A model generated the notes under the pieces. It was not told where the DNA came from. It ran no database searches and saw only the letters and a program-made list of their open reading frames with translations. A program made the position numbers and the translations under genes. Shown here piece by piece: positions 30,593 to 36,371 of a stretch of 36,371 bases of DNA (its first letter is position 1; every line of letters begins with the position of its first letter). Origin of the DNA: CAYGLF01 sp964350945 (lineage in GTDB: Bacteria; Chlamydiota; Chlamydiia; Chlamydiales; JAAZZY01); the NCBI GenBank assembly GCA_964350945.1, contig CAYGLF010000013.1:1-36371 (forward strand), given 5' to 3'.

Positions 30593-33292
30593 ATGTTATT
30601 AAAAAAATTAAGACTCTTACTAATCACATCTCTTTTATGTTCACAGGGAATACTGTGGCCTACTCAATGGATAGGGCCAGGTAGGGGTGGAAGCTGGAAC
30701 CAACCCAGTAACTGGGAGGGTGGCATTGTCCCTAATGGCCCTACTGCCACCGCCACAATCCCAACACCAACTTCTAATATTAATATAGGTAGTATTACCT
30801 TGGACGTCCCTGTTGAACTAGAAACTTTAGATATCAACTTCAACGAGGGATTCGAGTTGATAAAAAGCGTTGCCAATACCCTAAGTATTAATCAAGATTT
30901 CGTTTGTCAAGGACTTGACGATTCATTCGTGTCTTTCTTTTCAGGAAATGTCAGTTTAGGGGATCAATCTCTAACTTCATTTACAGGTGATACAACGAAT
31001 TTGACAATAAACCCCTCAACTTCAGGCCTCTCCACTTCTTCTACAAATTTTTCATCCGCTACTATAAATGTGTTTGGTACTGGCGAACTTTGGATCAACC
31101 ACCCCACCACTTTTGCTGAAGGTGCGACAATGAATTTAAATGAGCAGATAACCCTCAACATTAATACAGACACAAACATCGACAATCTCCAAATAAGTGA
31201 TGATACATCACTTATTGTTATGAGCAGTTTAACATCTAGCATTACTGGTAATGGCCCTATCCAGGTGTACCAAGGCTCAACGCTAAATTTTAACCAAGCC
31301 GAATCTGGAACTTATAGCGGACAGATTTCTATGGGTGGGTCTATCAACAAGATCGACCCAAACACCTTTACTTTGATAAACTCAAATACCTACACAGGAG
31401 GAACTACTGTTACTGCTGGGAATCTGGTAGGCTACACTTATTCTATCCCATCACAGGGGGGCCTTAACATTGCCGCCGCTGGCACCTGTACTTTTGATCA
31501 AGCTTCAGACGGAACCTTCTCAGGTGTGATTTCTGGAAGTGGATCTTTAGTTAAAGAGGGGACAGGGACTGTAACTCTATCAGCAAAAAACACTTTCTCA
31601 GGAGATACATCTTTAAATGCTGGGAGCTTAAATATTACGGGAACCCTTGGAGATGGAACCATTACTGTTGCTGCAAACGCTGTTTTAAATGGGGATGGAA
31701 CCATAGGGGCTGTAAACAATAATGGGACAATACAACCAGCGATATCAGGCCCCCTATCTGCCCCTCAATCTCTCAATCTTTCGGGTAACTATACTCAAAA
31801 TACTGGGGCTACTTTAATCTCTCAAATTAATGGAATTAGTGGAGCAGCTAGCCTAACCCTTGGAGACGGCTATACAGCAACCCTAGATGGGACTCTGGAG
31901 CTCTATATCGATTCTGGGCAAATATATGTTGCGAATAACCCATTTACAATAATCACTGCGGATGAAATCACAAATAACTTCTCAACGGTATCTTCTAGCC
32001 AAGGCTCCTGGCAAACTCAGATCTCAACATCAGGCAGCAAAAAACTTTTACAAATATTCCCTACTGAAAATCAAGCACCTTCGCTAGCTTACTCTAAAAA
32101 TGTTGACGCCCCAGAATATTCGGGCGAGAGGGTTTATAAACCAGTTGAGGTGTATTTTCGTAATGCTCGCAGCCAAGGAATTGCCGATCACCTTTTCAAC
32201 GACCTTGGGACCATCTTCTCAAGCCTTGACAGGGTCAATATAGCAAATATTTTGTTGAAGCTTAATGGAGAAGCCCTAGAAGAAGCGCTACTGCGCATCT
32301 CTCCACAAGTGCAAGCGGCTAATGTATATTCCACATACCAGAATAATACGCAGATGGCCATTGTCTTAGATCAGCAGTTTCAAAGAGCTGCTAAAAATCA
32401 ATCGAAGGATCATAAAAACTTACAGTATTCCCAGCCAAAATCTGGATCCTTTGTCCAGCCAATTGCACTGTTTTACAACCAAGATCAAGATAACAGCACA
32501 CTCTCTATGAGCACTCAAGTTCCTTTTAAAGCCGCTACCTATGGAGCGGGAGCAGGTGTTAACTACGTCTTTGACAACCAATTTATCTTAGAGGGCGGCA
32601 TAGGATACACCCACACGAACATTAAGTGGAGCAATAACTTTGGAAATGCCAACTGGAGCTCGGTTTATTTAGCTCCTTTCTTTGGTTGGTTTAATGACTA
32701 CGGTTTTGTCAATGCCATGTTTATGTGGGCAGTAAACTTCTACGATGTAAATCGTAAAATTATTATTGCCACTATCAACCGCGCTGCAACGAGTAGTTAC
32801 AATAGCTACGACTATTTGCTTAGAGCAAATGGTGGTTTTCAGATCTTTTTAGAGCATGGCTATTGGCTGCAACCTGAGTTTACCCTCAACTACCTTGCTG
32901 ACGTTCGTGAAAAATATCAAGAAGTGGGAGCCAACGGCTTAGACCTACTTGTCAAACGCCATATGAGCAGTTTTTTACAGCCTAGCTTTCGAGCAAGGCT
33001 TATTAAAGAGATAACCAGCCCTAAATTTTGCTACTCCCCTAATATCTATATTGGGTGGCTTGCTAACATCCCGCTAGATAATGGGACACTTACAGCGCGT
33101 TTTGTACAAGCCCCTTCAGACCTTTTCTTTAATTTTAAAGGGGGCAATGAAGCAACTAACCAGTTAGTTTTAGGTGCTGAGTTTTTCGCTCGTAGATTTA
33201 ATATGTTTGAGCTCACCTCAAACTTTGAAGCCGACATCTTAAGTCACTTCCAAATCTACACGGTGAAAGTCAAACTCGAGTGGATGTTTTAG
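30593..33292 (+). CDS. Autotransporter with beta-strand passenger repeats and beta-barrel
   Basis: The 899 residues form a type V secreted outer-membrane protein. A signal peptide (KKLRLLLITSLLCSQGILW) leads to a WIGPGRGGSWNQPSNWEGG motif. The passenger of about 600 residues is rich in Ser, Thr, Asn and Gly and has autotransporter-associated beta-strand repeats (for example NTYTGGTTVTAGNLVG, LVKEGTGTVTLSAKNTFSG). From about residue 617 an autotransporter beta-barrel follows, ending in Phe (KLEWMF), as needed for outer-membrane assembly. I start at the ATG at 30593, not the TTG at 30578. Only two or three repeat units occur, against many in the gene at 34492. The stop overlaps the convergent aminopeptidase stop. 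Confidence 0.9.
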   Translation: MLLKKLRLLLITSLLCSQGILWPTQWIGPGRGGSWNQPSNWEGGIVPNGPTATATIPTPTSNINIGSITLDVPVELETLDINFNEGFELIKSVANTLSINQDFVCQGLDDSFVSFFSGNVSLGDQSLTSFTGDTTNLTINPSTSGLSTSSTNFSSATINVFGTGELWINHPTTFAEGATMNLNEQITLNINTDTNIDNLQISDDTSLIVMSSLTSSITGNGPIQVYQGSTLNFNQAESGTYSGQISMGGSINKIDPNTFTLINSNTYTGGTTVTAGNLVGYTYSIPSQGGLNIAAAGTCTFDQASDGTFSGVISGSGSLVKEGTGTVTLSAKNTFSGDTSLNAGSLNITGTLGDGTITVAANAVLNGDGTIGAVNNNGTIQPAISGPLSAPQSLNLSGNYTQNTGATLISQINGISGAASLTLGDGYTATLDGTLELYIDSGQIYVANNPFTIITADEITNNFSTVSSSQGSWQTQISTSGSKKLLQIFPTENQAPSLAYSKNVDAPEYSGERVYKPVEVYFRNARSQGIADHLFNDLGTIFSSLDRVNIANILLKLNGEALEEALLRISPQVQAANVYSTYQNNTQMAIVLDQQFQRAAKNQSKDHKNLQYSQPKSGSFVQPIALFYNQDQDNSTLSMSTQVPFKAATYGAGAGVNYVFDNQFILEGGIGYTHTNIKWSNNFGNANWSSVYLAPFFGWFNDYGFVNAMFMWAVNFYDVNRKIIIATINRAATSSYNSYDYLLRANGGFQIFLEHGYWLQPEFTLNYLADVREKYQEVGANGLDLLVKRHMSSFLQPSFRARLIKEITSPKFCYSPNIYIGWLANIPLDNGTLTARFVQAPSDLFFNFKGGNEATNQLVLGAEFFARRFNMFELTSNFEADILSHFQIYTVKVKLEWMF

Positions 33293-34326
33293 TAGGCAGT
33301 TAAGTTGTCAGTTCCTTTAGAGGTCACTAAAAGGCTGTCTTCAATACGCACTCCACCCAAGCCTGGGATATACAAGCCTGGCTCAATGGTAATGACCATC
33401 CCTTTTTCTAACACCATGCTAGGGTCCGCTAAAGAGGGCCCCTCATGAATTTCAAGGCCAATACCGTGGCCAAGGCCATGGCAGAAAAGCTCATCGACTT
33501 GGTGTTTTTTAAAAATAGTGTGCACACAATCATTGAGCTCTTTAACGGTCACAGAAGGGCGGCACATTTTAATAGCGGCTTTCTGAGCTTCCCAAGTCAG
33601 TTGATAAATTAGCTCCATCTTCTTAGAAACTTTGCCAAATAAAAATGTGCGTGTCATATCTGAATGATAATTTTTCATAACAACCCCACAATCTACCAAC
33701 ACCACATCGTTTTTCTTCAGCTTGGTGTTTTGTGGCGTGTAATGGGGATTGGCACTATTTTTTCCAAAAGCAACAATAGGGTCAAAGGCCATTTTTTCCG
33801 CGCCATTTTTGATAAAATACATCTGTAGTTTTTGTGTCAGTTCCAGCTCTGTGATCCCCTCTTTACATTGCTTTTGGATATATTGAATGCCTTTTGAAGT
33901 AAGTGCACAGCTTTTTTTGATCCACTTTATCTCTCCAGCATCTTTAATCATCCTGAGCTGATTTAAAAATCCCAAGTAAGTCACTACTTTGCTAAATCCA
34001 TTATAGAGCTCATAATCTTTAACATAAGCGCATTGACTATCAATCACCGTTTGAGATGGTAAATTTAGCTCACGCAGTGCATCTTTAAATTTTTTGGTGG
34101 CCACTACGGGGCAAGGAGCTAGTTTTTGACAGCGATCTGCATACCGAAAGTCGACTATCAGCGCTTGCTTTTTAAGCCCCACATACAAGATCCCCGTGGA
34201 GATATTAAGCCCTGTGTAATAGAGCAAATTGACAGGGTCTTGAATGAGACAACCCGATGCCTGATGCTCTTTAAGCCACGCCTTTAGTCTTTCAAAACGA
34301 CTTATAAGATCTTTTTCTAATGCCAT
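33289..34326 (-). CDS. M24-family aminopeptidase (Xaa-Pro type)
   Basis: This is a predicted metal-dependent Xaa-Pro aminopeptidase (PepP/PepQ-like) that trims N-terminal residues before proline in the cytoplasm. The 345 residues have an N-terminal creatinase-like domain and the pita-bread fold with metal ligands in VDCG, SDMTRT, GHGIGLEIHEGP, TIEPGLY and RIEDS. The start is set at the ATG at 34326 because GGAG lies 6-7 bases upstream; the longer frame (from 34383) adds a poor Lys-rich tail. It lies between two autotransporter genes, and its stop overlaps that of the first by three bases. Confidence 0.92.
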   Translation of the reverse strand: MALEKDLISRFERLKAWLKEHQASGCLIQDPVNLLYYTGLNISTGILYVGLKKQALIVDFRYADRCQKLAPCPVVATKKFKDALRELNLPSQTVIDSQCAYVKDYELYNGFSKVVTYLGFLNQLRMIKDAGEIKWIKKSCALTSKGIQYIQKQCKEGITELELTQKLQMYFIKNGAEKMAFDPIVAFGKNSANPHYTPQNTKLKKNDVVLVDCGVVMKNYHSDMTRTFLFGKVSKKMELIYQLTWEAQKAAIKMCRPSVTVKELNDCVHTIFKKHQVDELFCHGLGHGIGLEIHEGPSLADPSMVLEKGMVITIEPGLYIPGLGGVRIEDSLLVTSKGTDNLTAY

Positions 34327-34421
34327 GATGCACTCCGTGTAATCATTTTTTTTTTTAAAAGTACTGCTTTTGTTACTTTTCATCAATCAAGAGTTGCTTC
34401 AAAGCTCCTCAAAAGGAAAGA

Positions 34422-34451
34422 TTGACGAATCACCCTCAAACATGTTATCTG
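34422..34451 (+). promoter_or_regulatory. Weak candidate promoter of the second autotransporter gene
   Basis: TTGACG (34422-34427, 5 of 6) is followed after 18 bases by TATCTG (34446-34451, 3 of 6) with TG just upstream of it. A transcript would begin about 35 bases before the ATG at 34492. The -10 match is poor, so this is tentative. Confidence 0.25.
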
Positions 34452-34491
34452 TAAAAAAAATTTTTAGAAAAATAACCCAACGAGTTTTTTT

Positions 34492-36371
34492 ATGACCTCA
34501 AATAAATTGAAAATTTTCACCCTTATTTTCCTATTCACCTGCCAAAGCCTATTTTGTGCAGACGGTACTTGGAAAAATGTCCAGCGCGGAGACTGGAATA
34601 ATGCTGCCAACTGGACAGGCGGAATTCCAAACAGCACAACTGACGTCGCTACTTTTACCGATTTTAGTATAAGTGGTGTCGCCCAGCTAGATGTAAATGT
34701 CGCTCTGGGAAGACTTAATATAGCAAATGGAGCCTTTATTGATGCCCATCCAAGCGAGACAGAGCTCAATATGCATGGGCCTATCTATCTCACGGGAACT
34801 GTTGAATCAAATGAAGGCTATGTACGCTACAGTAATGTTACGCTAGCAGACCCAACAACCATCAATGTAGCTGCAGGAGGGTTATTTGGCTTTGCTTATA
34901 ATCCATCGGTAACCGGAGGTGATCTGACAATCAACGGTCCTGGAATGTTTGCAATGGGTGGAGATTCTGCAGATGTCTACGATTTCAACCAAATCACCGT
35001 CAGCAATAACGGTGTCTATCGTATTCGATTTGACAACAAAGTCACTGGCGGGATTGACACTGTTCAATTAGATGCAGGAACCCATATACAATTAGAGGCC
35101 GAGTTCATCCACAATATTCAAGGGGATGGAGGCGTGACTAGTATCGCCGGCCCCTATACTCCAAAGCTTACAGGAACCAATACCTACACAGGACTAACCA
35201 CGGTTTATCAAGGAACTCTGACAGGAAATACTACTTCAATTCCATCTGCTGGAGGGATCTCTATTTTAAATGGATCGACGATGATCTTTGAACAGGATAC
35301 AGCTGGAGCTTATACTGGAGACATTAGCGGAGCTGGAGCTCTTACCAAAACTGGAGCTGGAACTCTGACGTTATCAGGCACTAATAGCTATTCAGGAACT
35401 ACCACTATGACCACTGGAAACCTGATTACAAATGTGACAGCAACTTCAGGAAATATTGTAATTGGAGATGGACTAACACTTACCATCAATCAAACCGCAG
35501 ATGCCTCCTACGCTGGAGTGATCAGTGGAGCCAGTGGAACATTTATCAAAACGGGAGCAGGGAACCTAACTCTAACAGGAACCAATACCTATGGAAGCGC
35601 CACCACAATTTCAGGTGGAACCTTAACAGGAACTCTTACAAGTGTTCCGGTTGCTAACGGTGTTGCCGTTGCCAGTGGAGCCACTTTTGCTTTGAATCAG
35701 GCCACAGATGCCAGTTCTAGTGTCGTCATCAGCGATGTTACTACTGATGGGCAGTTTACCAAACTAGGTGCTGGAAATTTGACTTTAACAGGTGCTAATA
35801 CCTACACAGGATTAACGACTGTCTCTGCAGGAACCTTAACAGTGCCTACAACCAATATTCCACTTACAAATAATATCTCCATCGCTACTGGAGCCACCTT
35901 AGTATTGGATCCAGCCGCCGCCACCGTAACCTACACCGGGAACATTACTGGAGACGGAGCGCTTACCAAGCTTGGAACAGGACCTTTAACCTTGTCAGGA
36001 ACCAATACCTACACAGGATTAACAACAGTTTCAGCTGGAGACTTAACCACAACTGTAGTGGCAACTTCAGGAGATACAGCACTTGCAAATGGATCTACTC
36101 TTATATTGAACCAACCCACAGATGTTACCTACACTGGAGCAATCACAGGAACAGGGGGGATACTTACCAAAACAGGGGCAGGAAACCTAACTTTAACAGG
36201 AGCCAATACCTACACAGGATTAACGACAGTCTCTACAGGAACCTTAACAGGAACCCTTACGACTATTCCGGTTGCTAATGGTGTTGCCGTTGCTAGTGGA
36301 GCCACTTTTGCTTTGAATCAGGCCACAGATGCCACTTCTAGTGTCGTCATCAGCGATGTCACTACTGGCGG
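34492..36371 (+). CDS. Autotransporter passenger region, partial (runs off window end)
   Basis: The frame is open for 626 codons from the ATG at 34492 to the window edge. It begins with a signal peptide (KLKIFTLIFLFTCQSLFCA) and the motif GTWKNVQRGDWNNAANWTGG, as in the autotransporter at 30593. From about 35160 come at least six autotransporter-associated beta-strand units with the core LTGxNTYTGLTTVSAGTLT, spaced about 205-210 bases (near 35170, 35375, 35573, 35785, 35992, 36194), rich in Thr, Gly and Ala and lacking Cys. A beta-barrel would be expected past the edge but is not seen. No clear Shine-Dalgarno sequence. Probably a surface-exposed or secreted adhesin-like protein, by family. 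Confidence 0.88.
   Translation, partial: MTSNKLKIFTLIFLFTCQSLFCADGTWKNVQRGDWNNAANWTGGIPNSTTDVATFTDFSISGVAQLDVNVALGRLNIANGAFIDAHPSETELNMHGPIYLTGTVESNEGYVRYSNVTLADPTTINVAAGGLFGFAYNPSVTGGDLTINGPGMFAMGGDSADVYDFNQITVSNNGVYRIRFDNKVTGGIDTVQLDAGTHIQLEAEFIHNIQGDGGVTSIAGPYTPKLTGTNTYTGLTTVYQGTLTGNTTSIPSAGGISILNGSTMIFEQDTAGAYTGDISGAGALTKTGAGTLTLSGTNSYSGTTTMTTGNLITNVTATSGNIVIGDGLTLTINQTADASYAGVISGASGTFIKTGAGNLTLTGTNTYGSATTISGGTLTGTLTSVPVANGVAVASGATFALNQATDASSSVVISDVTTDGQFTKLGAGNLTLTGANTYTGLTTVSAGTLTVPTTNIPLTNNISIATGATLVLDPAAATVTYTGNITGDGALTKLGTGPLTLSGTNTYTGLTTVSAGDLTTTVVATSGDTALANGSTLILNQPTDVTYTGAITGTGGILTKTGAGNLTLTGANTYTGLTTVSTGTLTGTLTTIPVANGVAVASGATFALNQATDATSSVVISDVTTG
35623..36371 (+). repeat. Long repeated module in the autotransporter passenger
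   Basis: A stretch of about 120 bases around 35647 (CCGGTTGCTAACGGTGTTGC...) recurs 621 bases later around 36268 with only scattered base changes, up to the window end. The core encoding GANTYTGLTTVSAGTLT recurs about every 207 bases in between. The identity suggests recent amplification or recombination of three-unit blocks. Confidence 0.85.

Noticed and set aside
35160..36371. Regular repeats at the right end as a CRISPR array
   Set aside because: The repeats stay in one open reading frame, vary in sequence and encode autotransporter beta-strand units.

Overview
The window looks like chromosomal DNA of a host-associated Gram-negative bacterium. My best guess is an environmental member of the Chlamydiota (Waddlia-, Simkania- or Parachlamydia-like). 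This rests on the AT-rich sequence, eukaryote-like repeat proteins (two leucine-rich repeat proteins, one ankyrin protein), type V autotransporters ending in phenylalanine, a BrnQ carrier, and several proteins of eukaryotic flavour. No rRNA or other marker gene is present, so the lineage is an inference (about 0.6). I found no tRNA, rRNA, CRISPR array, insertion sequence or integrase, and no stretch over 300 bases without coding potential.

Positions 115-19374 hold every gene for de novo UMP synthesis, spread over several blocks: carA-carB (followed by a family 9 glycosyltransferase), pyrB-pyrI-pyrC-pyrD as one tightly overlapping operon, pyrE (minus strand, followed by an MFS transporter), and pyrF. 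Together they convert glutamine, bicarbonate and aspartate to UMP. Between the blocks lie accessory genes: a tail-to-tail pair of leucine-rich repeat genes (one with its N-terminal part in a different frame), an SDR/DUF2867 protein, an ankyrin protein with near-identical repeats, a DUF378 membrane protein and BrnQ. PyrF is clearly of the eukaryotic URA3/UMPS type.

Positions 19430-22322 hold a calcineurin-like phosphoesterase and a 691-residue protein with no obvious name. The middle of that protein carries motifs resembling a type II phosphatidylinositol 4-kinase-like catalytic core. It is the best candidate here for an undescribed effector.

Positions 22314-29435 (minus strand) form a complete batA-batB-batC-batD-batE operon with overlapping or abutting genes: two von Willebrand factor A proteins, an unusually long TPR protein, BatD and a TPR/SH3 protein. 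The usual MoxR ATPase and DUF58 genes are not seen beside it. Upstream lies a eukaryote-like sulfotransferase gene.

Positions 30593-36371 hold two related autotransporter genes flanking an M24 aminopeptidase. The second runs off the window end and is built of strongly repeated passenger modules.
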